Source: CAVXZE01 sp964615365 (lineage in GTDB: Bacteria > Myxococcota_A > UBA9160 > UBA6930). Taken from it: a stretch of DNA of 64,000 bases. Below the pieces are notes generated by a model. That model saw nothing but the letters and a program-made list of their open reading frames with translations, was not told where the DNA came from and made no database searches. How positions within the stretch are numbered: position 1 is the stretch's first letter; every line of letters begins with the position of its first letter. The position numbers and the translations under genes are program-made. Below are positions 15,768 through 25,372 of the stretch, piece by piece. The stretch lies in the NCBI GenBank assembly GCA_964615365.1, contig CAZTOU010000008.1, positions 72,297-136,296 of the forward strand. Reading direction: 5' to 3'.

Positions 15768-17723
15768 GTGACGGAGCGCGGAGAATCGGAGGACGAAGCG
15801 GCTGGCGCCAAGGTGCGGCTCGGGCTGTCCGCGCTGCTGGCGGCGCAGGTGGGTGCCGTCCTGACCGGCGCCTTTCTCCTCTTCGCCGACCACTCCCTCT
15901 TCCGCGATCACCCCAAGCTCGCCGGCGTCGTGGAGCGGGTCCAGCAAGGCGAGCTGTTTCACACCTACGACTACGTGGCCGCCTTCGGCCTGCTGGCGAC
16001 GGCCGTCAATACCGTGATCGTGGCGGGTCTGTTGCTGACGCTCCGGTGGTGGCTCTCGTCGGGGCCCGTGGTGGAGAACCGCGATCTGGCGCCCCCGGGA
16101 CGTCGGTGGTGCGGCGGGTTCCTCGCGCTGACCCTGGGCGCGGCGATCGCGGGTGCGTACCTCGGATACCAGCGGCTTCCCCAGAGTCTTTGGGACGACG
16201 AGGTGTCGACCGTCCACACGGCAGTTCACGGCTCATACGACCTCGACGAGTCGGGCCAGCTCGCCTTCCGCCCGGCGTCGTGGTGGAACACGGCGTGGTA
16301 CCAGCGGACGCTCAACAACCAGATCACCTTCAGCGTCCTCTCCCGAATCAGCCTGCTCGGGTGGCAGAAGCTCACCGGTGCGGCCGAGGACGAGATGAGC
16401 GAGGCGGTGGTGCGTCTTCCCGCGTACCTGGCGGGAATCGCCTCGATCGTGGCGATCGCCCTGCTCCTCCGACGGATCGGGTTCAGCGAGGCCGGGATCC
16501 TTGCAGCCTGGCTGCTGGCCTTGCACCCCTGGCACCTGCGGTATCTGAGCGAGGCGCGGGGGTACTCGCTGATGCTGCTGCTGGTCTCGGTGTCGCTCAT
16601 CACTGCGGTCGGCGCGCTGCACCGTGGAAGCTGGCTCCGGTGGGCGGGCTACGGCCTGGCCCAGCTCCTGCTGCTCTGGACCAATCCCGGAGCCGTGGCC
16701 TTCGTCGGCATCCTCAACCTGGCAGTGGCAGCGTCGATCTGGCGCGCTTCCCCGACGCGCCCTGTTGCCAGGCGGGGGCTCGCGCGCTTTGCGGTGGCGA
16801 ACCTCGCCAGCGGCGCCGTCTGGATCCAGCTCATGGCGCCGAACGTTCCCCAGGTGGTGAAGTATCTCGACTCGCAGCCCTTCGCGCCTGTCGCGGCTTC
16901 CTTTCTAGACGGGTTCACGGCCCATCTCCTCTTCGGCATGCCGTTTGGGAGGCAGCCCCTCGATCCTCGCTACCCCGAGCTTCTGGGCGTCGCGCAGGAT
17001 TCCCCCGGGCTCGTCTGGGCGGTGTTCGGCCTCGGCATTGCGCTCGCGGCGGTCGGAGCGATCCGGCTGCTGGCGGCGCGCGGGCCGCGGGCGGCGCTGG
17101 CCGCGGTCTTCCTGCTTCCCGGGCCCCTCACCTACCTCCTCATCTGGCTTCGGGACGGCTACCTCTTCGAGCGCTACCTCCTCTTCTTCCTGCCCGGGTT
17201 CGTCGCGTTCCTCTCACTCGGGGTGGTCTCGCTCCCGCGCTGGATCGCCAACACCCCCCTGCGGCGAGCGCTCACCGTCGGAGCAGCGGCCGTCTACCTC
17301 GCCGGCTATGCCGTGGTCACGCATCCGGCGCGTTCGGTCCTGTTGACTCGTCCGCTCCAGCCGATCCGCGAATCGGTGGCCGTGACCCGAGGAACACTCC
17401 ATCCGCTGGATCCGGCGAACCAGCAGATCCTCACCGTCTCGGCTTTCGGTCGTCCCCGCAGCTACGATCCCCGCGTGGTGGAGGTCGAGACCGCAGAGGA
17501 GATGCGGGCATTCGTCGAGCTGGCCCGGGAGCAGAACAAGCCTCTGTTCGTGAACATCGGGCCGGTCGCCAACGCGAAGAGGAAGGGAGCCGGTCCGATG
17601 GCGGTGGTGCTCGATGATGCCCTCTTCGAGGAGGTGGCGGTGCTGCCCGCCTTCACCCGAGCGAAGACTCGCCACGTGTACCGCTATCGCGGCGGCGCGG
17701 GCGGCGGGGAGAGTTCGCCATGA
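15768..17723 (+). CDS. GT39/ArnT-like integral membrane glycosyltransferase
   Basis: 651 aa with roughly ten or more hydrophobic segments and a soluble C-terminal part of about 130 residues. The first periplasmic loop has L-W-D-D-E-V-S, the acidic pair typical of the polyprenyl-phosphate-sugar dependent glycosyltransferases (PMT/ArnT/GT83 superfamily). L-H-P-W-H-L-R-Y-L-S-E-A-R-G-Y is also characteristic. It probably transfers a sugar from a lipid carrier at the periplasmic face. GTG start; its last codons overlap the next ATG (ATGA). Confidence 0.75.
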   Translation: MTERGESEDEAAGAKVRLGLSALLAAQVGAVLTGAFLLFADHSLFRDHPKLAGVVERVQQGELFHTYDYVAAFGLLATAVNTVIVAGLLLTLRWWLSSGPVVENRDLAPPGRRWCGGFLALTLGAAIAGAYLGYQRLPQSLWDDEVSTVHTAVHGSYDLDESGQLAFRPASWWNTAWYQRTLNNQITFSVLSRISLLGWQKLTGAAEDEMSEAVVRLPAYLAGIASIVAIALLLRRIGFSEAGILAAWLLALHPWHLRYLSEARGYSLMLLLVSVSLITAVGALHRGSWLRWAGYGLAQLLLLWTNPGAVAFVGILNLAVAASIWRASPTRPVARRGLARFAVANLASGAVWIQLMAPNVPQVVKYLDSQPFAPVAASFLDGFTAHLLFGMPFGRQPLDPRYPELLGVAQDSPGLVWAVFGLGIALAAVGAIRLLAARGPRAALAAVFLLPGPLTYLLIWLRDGYLFERYLLFFLPGFVAFLSLGVVSLPRWIANTPLRRALTVGAAAVYLAGYAVVTHPARSVLLTRPLQPIRESVAVTRGTLHPLDPANQQILTVSAFGRPRSYDPRVVEVETAEEMRAFVELAREQNKPLFVNIGPVANAKRKGAGPMAVVLDDALFEEVAVLPAFTRAKTRHVYRYRGGAGGGESSP

Positions 17724-19384
17724 GGGGGTCTGCCTGGCTGCGCGCCGGGGTGGGGATGGCGCTGGCACTCCTCTGTGGGGCGGCAGGTCCGTGTGCCCGT
17801 GCTCCGCAGGATCGCGAGCTGGAAGCGCCCGCGCCGTCCCGCAGCGTGCGGGGCGTGCTGCGGCAGAGCGCCTACGGCCCGGCGCCCAAGGGCTCGGCGA
17901 ACGCGCCGCTTCGACATCAGACGGTGTATGTCAACGGGCGCGAGTACCAGGGCATGGAGGACAATGGTCTTCGCGGCTATCTGGACGGGCGCTTCAAGTT
18001 CGGCTGGAACCAGGCCACCCAGGTGCACGTTCGCGTCGGTCGGCGCGGCTCGGTTCCGAAATACGGGGAGCAGGAGCTCTTTCGCGCGCTCTACCGCTGG
18101 GACGGAATCGAGCTGCCGCCGCAGGTGCGCGTACACGGGGCGCGCGTCGACATCGCGGTAGAGCGGGGTCCCGACCGCGACCTCCAGGTCCTGCTTTACG
18201 CCGTGCGCAAGGACTGGGACCCCGGCGAGGGCGGCGTCCGGCGCGACAACAACAGCCCTCCGCGCGAGGGCGAGGTCTGGTGGGGTGCCCTGGCCCACGA
18301 GCGGGAGCCCTGGGGGCTGCCGGGAGCCGGGTTCGCCTCGGATACGCACCCACGCGCCGACACGAGCGCCATGCCGCTGGCAGAGACGCACTACGCGCCC
18401 GGCCAGGAGCGGCTGGTGTTCGAGTCGCCGGAGCTGGCGGCCTACGTGGAACGCCGCGTGGGGAAAGGCCGCCCCCTGCTCTTCCTGCTGAAGCTCGACG
18501 ATGGGCTGGAGGACGAGTTTCGCACCCTGCTCCTGCTCCACTCGGGGAGCCGCGACGACCCCTGGAACCCCGAGCGGCGCCCCCGCCTCTCGCTGGAGTG
18601 GGACAGCCCCGCCGAGATCGCGGCCTTCGAACGCAGGGTGCATCTCGAGCACGGTCGAGAGTGGGCGGCGCCCGTCTTCCGTGCACCCGGGGCCGCGTGG
18701 CTCGCAGCGAGCTTCGACCCGGATCCGGGCCACGAGGCGCCGACGATGACCGCGCGGACCCGCCCGGGGGCGGAGGCCGACGCCTGGCGAACCTTCGCGC
18801 TCCCCCTGCCACTCGCCACGGACCGCTTCGAGCTGCGCCTGCTGGCCGCCCGCAACCCCGTCGTCCTCGGGGAGAGCTTCCGGAGCCAGATTCGTGACAC
18901 CTGGATCGCCACCGCGCCGCCCGAGGAGCAGCGCGTCGAGTGGGTCTTCCGGTCTCCGAGCGGCGAGTCCCACCGCCGCGAGGCGCGCTATGCGGGAGAC
19001 TACCGCTTCGAGATCGCGTTCGAGCCCGACGAGCTCGGCCGCTGGCGCTATCGCTACGAATGCGACTTCGACGAGCCCTACCGCAGCCCGATCGGGGAGT
19101 TCGACGTGGTCGCGGGCGACCGCGAGAACGTGAGCGGGCAGCTCCGCAGGCTGCTCGAGCGCATCCGCGCCGCGAACCCGAACTCGGAGCAAGAGGCGGT
19201 GGCCCGCTTCGGCCGAGACTTCTGGCGCCTGGAGCGCGCCGCGCTGCAGCGCGAGACGCCGGAGTCGTTCCGCTCGGAGTCGGGGCGCGAGCTCTTCGCC
19301 CTGCTCACCGAGGTGCGCGAGGCCCTGGCGCAGCGCGAGGTTCCGGAACACCCCAAGCCCAAAGCCATGCAACGCGACTGGTAG
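17720..19384 (+). CDS. Exported protein with beta-sandwich domains (DNRLRE/DUF5060-like)
   Basis: 554 aa. The N-terminus (about 1-28) is a signal sequence. Residues about 60-290 resemble a DNRLRE-like beta-sandwich of surface proteins; residues about 290-470 contain segments like the immunoglobulin-like domain found before glycoside hydrolases (V-E-W-V-F-R-S-P-S-G, F-E-P-D-E-L-G-R-W-R-Y-R-Y). The C-terminal 90 residues are helical and charged. It ends the SGNH-glycosyltransferase operon and overlaps the latter by ATGA. Function unknown; an extracytoplasmic glycan-binding or structural role is inference. Confidence 0.6.
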   Translation: MRGSAWLRAGVGMALALLCGAAGPCARAPQDRELEAPAPSRSVRGVLRQSAYGPAPKGSANAPLRHQTVYVNGREYQGMEDNGLRGYLDGRFKFGWNQATQVHVRVGRRGSVPKYGEQELFRALYRWDGIELPPQVRVHGARVDIAVERGPDRDLQVLLYAVRKDWDPGEGGVRRDNNSPPREGEVWWGALAHEREPWGLPGAGFASDTHPRADTSAMPLAETHYAPGQERLVFESPELAAYVERRVGKGRPLLFLLKLDDGLEDEFRTLLLLHSGSRDDPWNPERRPRLSLEWDSPAEIAAFERRVHLEHGREWAAPVFRAPGAAWLAASFDPDPGHEAPTMTARTRPGAEADAWRTFALPLPLATDRFELRLLAARNPVVLGESFRSQIRDTWIATAPPEEQRVEWVFRSPSGESHRREARYAGDYRFEIAFEPDELGRWRYRYECDFDEPYRSPIGEFDVVAGDRENVSGQLRRLLERIRAANPNSEQEAVARFGRDFWRLERAALQRETPESFRSESGRELFALLTEVREALAQREVPEHPKPKAMQRDW

Positions 19385-19442
19385 GGAGGCCTCTCGGGGC
19401 GAGACGGCTCCAAGTCCTCCTCTACAGGACGCGCGGCTCGGC

Positions 19443-19472
19443 TTGGACCGGAAGGACGGCCTCCCTTATCTT
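19443..19472 (+). promoter_or_regulatory. Possible sigma70 promoter for ffh
   Basis: TTGGAC at 19443-19448, an 18-base spacer and TATCTT at 19467-19472, 18 bases ahead of the ffh ATG. Two matches to consensus are missing in the -10 box. Confidence 0.4.
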
Positions 19473-19490
19473 CCGCCGTTCGGAGGATCC

Positions 19491-21005
19491 ATGCTCGAGA
19501 CGCTCACCAAAGGCTTCAAGAGCGCCCACGAGAGGCTCTCGGGAGTCCGGCAACTCACCGAGCAGAACGTCGACGAGGCGCTTCGCGACGTCCGCATGTC
19601 GCTGCTCGAGGCCGACGTCGACTTCCAGGTGGTGAAGGACTTCCTGGGGCGCGTGAAGGAGCGCGGCCTCGGGGAGAAGGTGCAGACCCGGGTCAAGGAC
19701 GCCCAGGGCAGCTCCCACCAGATCACCCCGGGCCAGCACTTCGTCAAGATCTGCGAGGAGGAGCTCACCGCCCTGATGGGTCCGGTGGACACCGAACTCA
19801 AGCTCGGCGACAGAGGTGTGGTCTCGGTGATGCTGCTGGGCCTCCAGGGCGTCGGCAAGACCACCGTCGCCGCCAAGCTGGCCCGTCACCTCGCCGGCGA
19901 GGGCCGCCGCCCGTTGCTGGTGGCCGCCGACATCTACCGCCCGGCCGCGGTCCTCCAGCTGCAGCAGCTCGGCGCCAGGATCGAGGTGCCGGTACACGTG
20001 GGCGAAGAAGGGGAACGGCCCGCCGCGATCTGCGCCGCCGCCGAGAAGCGGGCCCGCTACCAGGGCTTCAACGCCGTCGTCTACGACACCGCCGGGCGGC
20101 TCGCCATCGACGACGCGCTGATGCAGGAGCTGGAGGAGATCAAGGCGAGCAGCTCTCCGGCGAACACCTTGCTGGTCTGCGACGCGCTGATGGGCCGCGA
20201 CGCGGTGAACGTGGCCCGGGGGTTCAGCGAGCGGCTCCCGCTGGACGGCCTCGTACTCACCAAGCTGGACGGCGATGCCCGGGGCGGCGCCGCCCTCGCG
20301 GTGAAGGCCGTGACCGGGGTTCCGATCAAGTTTCTCGGCACCGGCGAGAGCCTGGACCGCCTGGAGGCCTTCCGGCCGGAGGGGCTGGCCTCCCGGATCC
20401 TCGGGATGGGAGACATCGTCGGCCTGGTCAAGGACTTCGAGGCCGTCGTCGACGAGAAGCAGGCCGAAGAGGACGCGGAGCGGCTCCTCAAGGGCCAGTT
20501 CGGCATGGACGACCTGCTCACCCAGCTCCGCACCCTCCAGAAGATGGGTCCCCTGAGCGACGTGCTCGGCAAGCTCCCCATGTTCGGCTCGCTGGCCGAC
20601 CAGGTCGACGAGAGCGAGCTCACCAAGGTCGAGGCGATGATCCACTCGATGACGCCCGGAGAGCGCGTCCGCCCCGAGGTCATCGACAAGAGCCGCGCGG
20701 TGAGGATTGCCCGGGGCAGCGGACGCAAGGCCAAGGAGGTGACGGACCTGGTCGACCGCTTCTCCCAGATGCGGGAGATGATGGCCTCGCTCGGAGGAGG
20801 GGGCCTGCTCTCGAAGATCCCCGGACTGGGGCGACTGGCGGGAAGCGGAGGCGCCGGCCTCGGAGACCTGGATCCGAGTGCCCTCCTGGGAGCGGGCGGG
20901 GGAGGAAACCGCCAGGCGCGGCGAACCAGCCAGGCCAAGCGGAACCAGCAGAAGCGCAAGAGGAAGCAGGCGCGGAAGTCCCGGCGGAAGGGACGAAAGA
21001 AATGA
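19491..21005 (+). CDS. ffh: Signal recognition particle GTPase Ffh
   Basis: 504 aa. Binds 4.5S RNA and signal sequences of nascent membrane proteins and docks with FtsY. N domain at 1-90; G domain with G-L-Q-G-V-G-K-T-T, D-T-A-G-R-L, T-K-L-D-G-D-A-R-G-G; M domain with I-A-R-G-S-G-R and M-R-E-M-M. The tail is a glycine-rich linker followed by an unusually basic K/R stretch of about 25 residues. ATG 19491 is chosen because GGAGGA lies just upstream; the open frame 16 codons earlier has no ribosome site. 4.5S RNA (ffs) was not found in the window. Confidence 0.95.
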   Translation: MLETLTKGFKSAHERLSGVRQLTEQNVDEALRDVRMSLLEADVDFQVVKDFLGRVKERGLGEKVQTRVKDAQGSSHQITPGQHFVKICEEELTALMGPVDTELKLGDRGVVSVMLLGLQGVGKTTVAAKLARHLAGEGRRPLLVAADIYRPAAVLQLQQLGARIEVPVHVGEEGERPAAICAAAEKRARYQGFNAVVYDTAGRLAIDDALMQELEEIKASSSPANTLLVCDALMGRDAVNVARGFSERLPLDGLVLTKLDGDARGGAALAVKAVTGVPIKFLGTGESLDRLEAFRPEGLASRILGMGDIVGLVKDFEAVVDEKQAEEDAERLLKGQFGMDDLLTQLRTLQKMGPLSDVLGKLPMFGSLADQVDESELTKVEAMIHSMTPGERVRPEVIDKSRAVRIARGSGRKAKEVTDLVDRFSQMREMMASLGGGGLLSKIPGLGRLAGSGGAGLGDLDPSALLGAGGGGNRQARRTSQAKRNQQKRKRKQARKSRRKGRKK

Positions 21006-21028
21006 GGGTTCGCGAGAGGATGACTCCC

Positions 21029-21045
21029 CGGGGCCCTTAGCCCCG
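21029..21045 (+). terminator. Weak hairpin after ffh
   Basis: Six-bp stem CGGGGC/GCCCCG with a five-base loop, 24 bases after the ffh stop, without a T tract. Confidence 0.3.
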
Positions 21046-21193
21046 CGGGAAGACTGGCCGTGGCACCGCAGCCACCTACAATTGTCCCACACCTCCCCCC
21101 GAGTGCAGCGAGCCCCGGAATCTGAGCGAAGCGATCGGAACGCGGCCGCTTTCGGTCAGGTTCAGCGTCGATTTGCCGATTGAAGAAGCCAAT

Positions 21194-23500
21194 ATGCGCC
21201 GACTTGCCGCTCTGCTGATCGGATTCCTCCTGGGGGTCTCCTCCGCGCCGTCTGGGGCGACCAACCCGGTCTTCCCGAAGCCCCCCGAGCTGGTGCCGCG
21301 GGTCGAGTTCTGGAAACGGATCTACACCGAGGTGGACACCCAGGGTGGCCTCATCCACGACGCCCGAGACCTGGGCATCGTCTACGAGGTGGTCCAGCTT
21401 CCGTCCGGCCTCTCCAGACGAGGCCGCGATCGCAGGACGCGGAAGGCGAAGGATCGAACCAAGGCGATCCTTCGCACCCTGGCGAGCGGAAAGCGCCGCA
21501 ATCTGAGCGCCGAGGAGGCGCGGGTGCTCGCCCTCTTCCCGAACGGGGTCTCCAACCGAACCCTTCGCACGGCCAGCCGGCAGATTCGCTTCCAGCTCGG
21601 TCAGGCGGACAAGTTCCGGGATGGGCTGGTGCGGATGGGCCGCTGGGAGAACTACATCCGTCAGGTCTTCTCCGCGCGAGGGCTTCCCAGCGACCTCGTC
21701 GCCCTGCCCCACGTGGAGTCCTCCTTCAACCCCAAGGCTCACTCCCACGCCGGCGCGTCGGGAATCTGGCAGTTCACCCGTTCCACCGGCCGTCGCTACC
21801 TGCGCGTCGATCACGTCGTCGACGAGCGCCGCGATCCCTTCCTCGCCACGATCGCAGCGGCGCGCCTGCTCCAGGCGAACCACGAGGCCACCAAGACCTG
21901 GCCCCTGGCCATCACGGCCTACAACCACGGCGGGTCGGGCGTGAATCGCGCGGTCCGCAAGCTCGGTACCCGCGACATCTCCACCATCCTGGATCGCTAC
22001 CAGAGCCGAACCTTCGGCTTTGCATCGCGCAACTTCTACACCGAGTTTCTCGCGGCGCTCGAGGTGGAGAAGAACTACCAGAGATACTTCGGGCCGGTGC
22101 GGAAGGACCCCCCGGAGGATCCGGAGATCGTCGTCCTCGACCACTACTACCGGGCGAAGACGCTGGCCAGCACCTTCGGGATCACCCTCGAGGCGCTCCG
22201 CGAAGCGAACGGCGCCCTCTTGCGCCCGATCTGGAGAGGCCAGAAGTACGTACCCAAGGGCTACGGCCTGCGCCTCCCCCGGGATCCCCTGCGCGGCAGC
22301 CCTCGCGTGATCCTGGCCCGGATTCCCGCCGGCGAGCGCTTCGTGGAGCAGGTCCGCGATCGCCAGTACCGGGTGAAGCGGGGCGATACCCTCTCCGTCA
22401 TCGCACGACGCTTCCGGGTGAAGCAATCGGAGCTGATGGCGCTGAACCAGCTGCGGAACCGCAACCATCTGCGCATCGGGCAAGTGCTCAACCTGCCGGT
22501 CCGGTACCCGCAGCGGGCCGTGGCGCGAACCACGAGCCCGAATCGCGTCCCCGAACCGATTCCCGCCGACGGGCTCTACCGCGTCAGGCGCGGCGACAAC
22601 ATCACCGAGATCGCCCGGCGCTTCGGCGTCGGCACCAGGGATCTGCTCGCGGTCAATCGCATCCGCGACCCGAACCAGATCTCGGTGGGACAGGTGCTGC
22701 AGATTCCCGGGGGCGCCAACACCGCGCGAACCTCGCCGGCGGGCGAGGTCTCGCCGGGGGTGTACACCATCCGTCGGGGCGACACGCTCGAGAAGATCTC
22801 GAAGCGCTTCGGGGTCTCCCAGGACACCATCGTCGCGCAGAACGGCCTGCGGAATCGCAATCAGATCCAGCAGGGCCAGATCCTCTACATCCCCGGTGGC
22901 AAGCAGGCGCCGACGCGGCGCGCCGAGCCCGTCGCCGCACGACCAGAAGAGGTGGCGCAGCCCCCCGCAGAGATGGCACCGCAGCCGGGAGAGCGCGAGG
23001 AGCCGAGCGAAGCGACGCCCGCGAAAGCCGCAGTCCGCCCTCCCGCGGCACCGACGGAGCTGCCCCTCAGCTCCCACCGCTACGCAGTGCTCCCCGGCGG
23101 GACGATCGAAGTCCAGCCCGCGGAGACCCTCGGTCACCTCGCGGACTGGCTGGAGATCTCCACCGCTGCGCTGCGCCAGCGGAACCGTCTGACCTACGGC
23201 TCCGAGCTCCCGATCGGCACCCGCCTCCGTCTCGACTTCTCCCGGGTCTCGGCGAGGCGCTTCCAGGAGCGCCGCGTCGCCCACCACCAGTCGCTCCAGT
23301 CGGCCTTCTACCTGGCCTACGAAGTCGCGGGAACCGAGGAATACGTGCTGAAGCGAGGGGACTCCCTCTGGAAGCTCTCGGGTGGCGGGAAGGCGGTCCC
23401 GGTCTGGCTGCTGCGCGAGTACAACCCGGATCTCGACCTCGGAGCGCTCCGCGCCGGTCAGCGGCTCACCATCCCCAAGATCGCGAAGCGGCAGGGCTGA
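21194..23500 (+). CDS. mltD: MltD-like lytic transglycosylase with LysM repeats
   Basis: 768 aa. A signal peptide (1-25) is followed by a helical region and an SLT domain: L-P-x-V-E-S-S-F-N-P-like motif with catalytic Glu175, G-A-S-G-I-W-Q-F, A-Y-N-H-G. It cleaves the MurNAc-GlcNAc bond of peptidoglycan forming 1,6-anhydro ends. Three good LysM domains start near residues 392, 461 and 523 (Y-R-V-K-R-G-D-T, Y-R-V-R-R-G-D-N, Y-T-I-R-R-G-D-T). A Pro/Ala linker then leads to two degenerate LysM units near the C-terminus. Five LysM-like units is more than usual. ATG 21194 is preferred over an upstream TTG at 21173. Confidence 0.88.
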   Translation: MRRLAALLIGFLLGVSSAPSGATNPVFPKPPELVPRVEFWKRIYTEVDTQGGLIHDARDLGIVYEVVQLPSGLSRRGRDRRTRKAKDRTKAILRTLASGKRRNLSAEEARVLALFPNGVSNRTLRTASRQIRFQLGQADKFRDGLVRMGRWENYIRQVFSARGLPSDLVALPHVESSFNPKAHSHAGASGIWQFTRSTGRRYLRVDHVVDERRDPFLATIAAARLLQANHEATKTWPLAITAYNHGGSGVNRAVRKLGTRDISTILDRYQSRTFGFASRNFYTEFLAALEVEKNYQRYFGPVRKDPPEDPEIVVLDHYYRAKTLASTFGITLEALREANGALLRPIWRGQKYVPKGYGLRLPRDPLRGSPRVILARIPAGERFVEQVRDRQYRVKRGDTLSVIARRFRVKQSELMALNQLRNRNHLRIGQVLNLPVRYPQRAVARTTSPNRVPEPIPADGLYRVRRGDNITEIARRFGVGTRDLLAVNRIRDPNQISVGQVLQIPGGANTARTSPAGEVSPGVYTIRRGDTLEKISKRFGVSQDTIVAQNGLRNRNQIQQGQILYIPGGKQAPTRRAEPVAARPEEVAQPPAEMAPQPGEREEPSEATPAKAAVRPPAAPTELPLSSHRYAVLPGGTIEVQPAETLGHLADWLEISTAALRQRNRLTYGSELPIGTRLRLDFSRVSARRFQERRVAHHQSLQSAFYLAYEVAGTEEYVLKRGDSLWKLSGGGKAVPVWLLREYNPDLDLGALRAGQRLTIPKIAKRQG

Positions 23501-23530
23501 CGGGGACGTGAACGTTCAACAACGTCCCCG
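23501..23530. repeat. Palindrome with GGGGACGT ends (REP-like)
   Basis: Arms CGGGGACGT (23501-23509) and ACGTCCCCG (23522-23530) enclose a second palindrome TGAACGTTCA at 23509-23518. It fills the gap between convergent mltD and the phosphatase. The outer ends are the same as those of the larger hairpin at 38656-38720. Confidence 0.6.
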
Positions 23531-23535
23531 CCTAG

Positions 23536-24213
23536 TCACAGGGCCTGGAAGAGGGTCTCGTCGGGGAGCCGAATCGCGGTGAGCGCGCCGCCGTAGACGG
23601 CCCCGGTGTCGATGCCGATGCTGAAGGGCTCGTTCCAGCGAACGCCGAGATCGGAGCGGGGGGTGTGCCCGTAGATGATGGTCACGCCGAGCCGATGAGG
23701 CAGATCGCCGGTGACCCGGCTCCAGAGCAGGTCCTCGACCCGGGTGCGGCGCAGCACGTAGGAGACGTCGCTCTCGTGCAGGTGTTGGCGACCCAGTCCG
23801 GCGTGAACGAAGAGGTAGTCGCCGTCCAGGTGGTGAAGCACCAGATCCTGGAAGAACTTCTGGTGGTCCGGGGGAAGCTCGAAGCTCTTCTCGGCGCCCG
23901 CTTCGTCGAAATAGCCGTAGCTTCCGAGCGTGCGATCCCCCCCGTTCATCAGAAAGGCCTCGCCGCCGAAGTAGGCGGGGCTTCGCCAGCCGAGGAAGTC
24001 GAGGAACATCGACTCGTGGTTCCCGAGCAGGAAGACGCACGGATGGCTCTTCTGCAGTGCGATCAGACGATCGACGACGGCGCGGGAATCGAACCCGCGA
24101 TCCACGTAGTCGCCCAGGAAGACGAAGCGGTCTCCCGGCTCGAGAGGCAGCTTGTCGAGAAGCGCATCCAGCTTCCCTACCTCTCCGTGGATGTCGCCGA
24201 CTGCGTACAGCAT
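23536..24213 (-). CDS. PPP-family metallophosphoesterase (Ser/Thr phosphatase / ApaH-like)
   Basis: 225 aa. All metal motifs are present: G-D-I-H-G, G-D-Y-V-D-R-G, G-N-H-E, H-A-G, and Y-G-H-T-P near the end. It could be a PrpA/PrpE-type protein phosphatase or a diadenosine tetraphosphatase; the motifs do not separate these. Start ATG 24213 is chosen because the G-D-I-H-G motif follows six residues later, as in the family, and because it leaves 25 bases after rlmN. The open frame further upstream overlaps rlmN. Confidence 0.85.
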   Translation of the reverse strand: MLYAVGDIHGEVGKLDALLDKLPLEPGDRFVFLGDYVDRGFDSRAVVDRLIALQKSHPCVFLLGNHESMFLDFLGWRSPAYFGGEAFLMNGGDRTLGSYGYFDEAGAEKSFELPPDHQKFFQDLVLHHLDGDYLFVHAGLGRQHLHESDVSYVLRRTRVEDLLWSRVTGDLPHRLGVTIIYGHTPRSDLGVRWNEPFSIGIDTGAVYGGALTAIRLPDETLFQAL

Positions 24214-24238
24214 CGATGTCCGGGGACGCTCCCCGAGG

Positions 24239-25372
24239 TCATCGGCGCGCTGCCCCCGGCGCTTGATCCCGCGCCGGGCAGGGCCCGCGAATCGCCAATT
24301 GCCCACAGGCCGCGTCGATATCGGCCCCTCGACTGCGCCGAAGTGTCGTGGTGATTCCACCCCGGACAAGCTCCTCCATGAACCGGCTGACGACCCCTGA
24401 CGGGGGTGGCCGAAGATCGGAATCCGCGTGGGTGTTCATGGGGATCAGGTTCACCTTGGACGGTATTCCGCCCAGCAGCCTCACCAGCCTCTGGGCGTCC
24501 TCCGGAGCATCGTTCACGCCCGCGATGAGAGTGTACTCGAAGAAGACCGGGTGCCTCTGGGAGATGGCCGGCTGCCGGCGCAGGGTGCCGAGCAGCTCTG
24601 CCAGGGGGAAGCGCCGATTGACCGGCACCAGCGAGTCTCGAACTTCGTCGGTCGCCGCGTGGAGCGACACCGCCAGGTTGACTGGAACCTGCTCCAGCAG
24701 CTCCGGGATCTTCGAAGCGATTCCCACCGTCGACACCGTCACCCGCCGGGGCGCGAAGGCAAACGCCTTGGGATGCTGCAGAATCCGAATCGCCTCGATC
24801 AGCGGGGGAAGGTTGAGGAGCGGCTCACCCATGCCCATGAAGACGATGTTGGTGATCCCGCGTCCCTCCGGGAGGACCTCCTTGATTCGACACACCTGGT
24901 CCACGATCTCCGCGGTGCGCAGGTTCCGGGTGAATCCCAGGAAGCCGGTGGCACAAAAGGAGCAGGCGAGCGGACAGCCGACCTGGGTGGAGAGGCAGAG
25001 GGTGGTTCGCTCCTCCTCGGGGATCACCACCGCCTCGATCAGGCAGCCATCCTCGGCCCGGAGCGCGGCCTTCGTGGTGCCGTCGCTGGAGCGGGCGAGC
25101 GCGTCGATCTCCAGGGCGCGGGTCCGCCAATGGGTGACCAGGTGCCGGCGGAGGTCCCGGTCGAGATCGGTCATGGCGTCCGGATCTTCGACGCCCCTCG
25201 CGTAGAGCCATCCGGCGATCTGGTCGGCGCGGTAGCCGGGCAGCCCCTCCGCGGCCAGCCGCTCCCGCAGCGCGCTGGGCGAGTAGTCCTTCAGGTGCGG
25301 ACGCGGGTCCGCGGCTCCCCCGTTTTCGGAGTGCGCACTCTCCACCGTCGGACCGCCGGAGCGCTGCGTCAC
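24239..25372 (-). CDS. rlmN: Dual-specificity 23S rRNA/tRNA adenine-C2 methyltransferase RlmN
   Basis: 377 aa radical SAM enzyme that methylates A2503 of 23S rRNA and A37 of some tRNAs. The cluster motif C-P-L-A-C-S-F-C (CxxxCxxC) is present, as are G-M-G-E-P-L-L-N and the second catalytic Cys in A-A-C-G-Q-L-A near the C-terminus. The N-terminal part with Y-R-A-D-Q-I-A-G-W-L-Y is typical. The GTG start at 25372 overlaps the trmB stop (GTGTGA arrangement). A much longer frame is open upstream but covers trmB. Confidence 0.93.
   Translation of the reverse strand: MTQRSGGPTVESAHSENGGAADPRPHLKDYSPSALRERLAAEGLPGYRADQIAGWLYARGVEDPDAMTDLDRDLRRHLVTHWRTRALEIDALARSSDGTTKAALRAEDGCLIEAVVIPEEERTTLCLSTQVGCPLACSFCATGFLGFTRNLRTAEIVDQVCRIKEVLPEGRGITNIVFMGMGEPLLNLPPLIEAIRILQHPKAFAFAPRRVTVSTVGIASKIPELLEQVPVNLAVSLHAATDEVRDSLVPVNRRFPLAELLGTLRRQPAISQRHPVFFEYTLIAGVNDAPEDAQRLVRLLGGIPSKVNLIPMNTHADSDLRPPPSGVVSRFMEELVRGGITTTLRRSRGADIDAACGQLAIRGPCPARDQAPGAARR

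Noticed and set aside
20081..23287. Very long open frame on the minus strand across ffh and mltD
   Set aside because: No family motif, composition follows the codon pattern of the plus-strand genes; it is a shadow caused by high GC.
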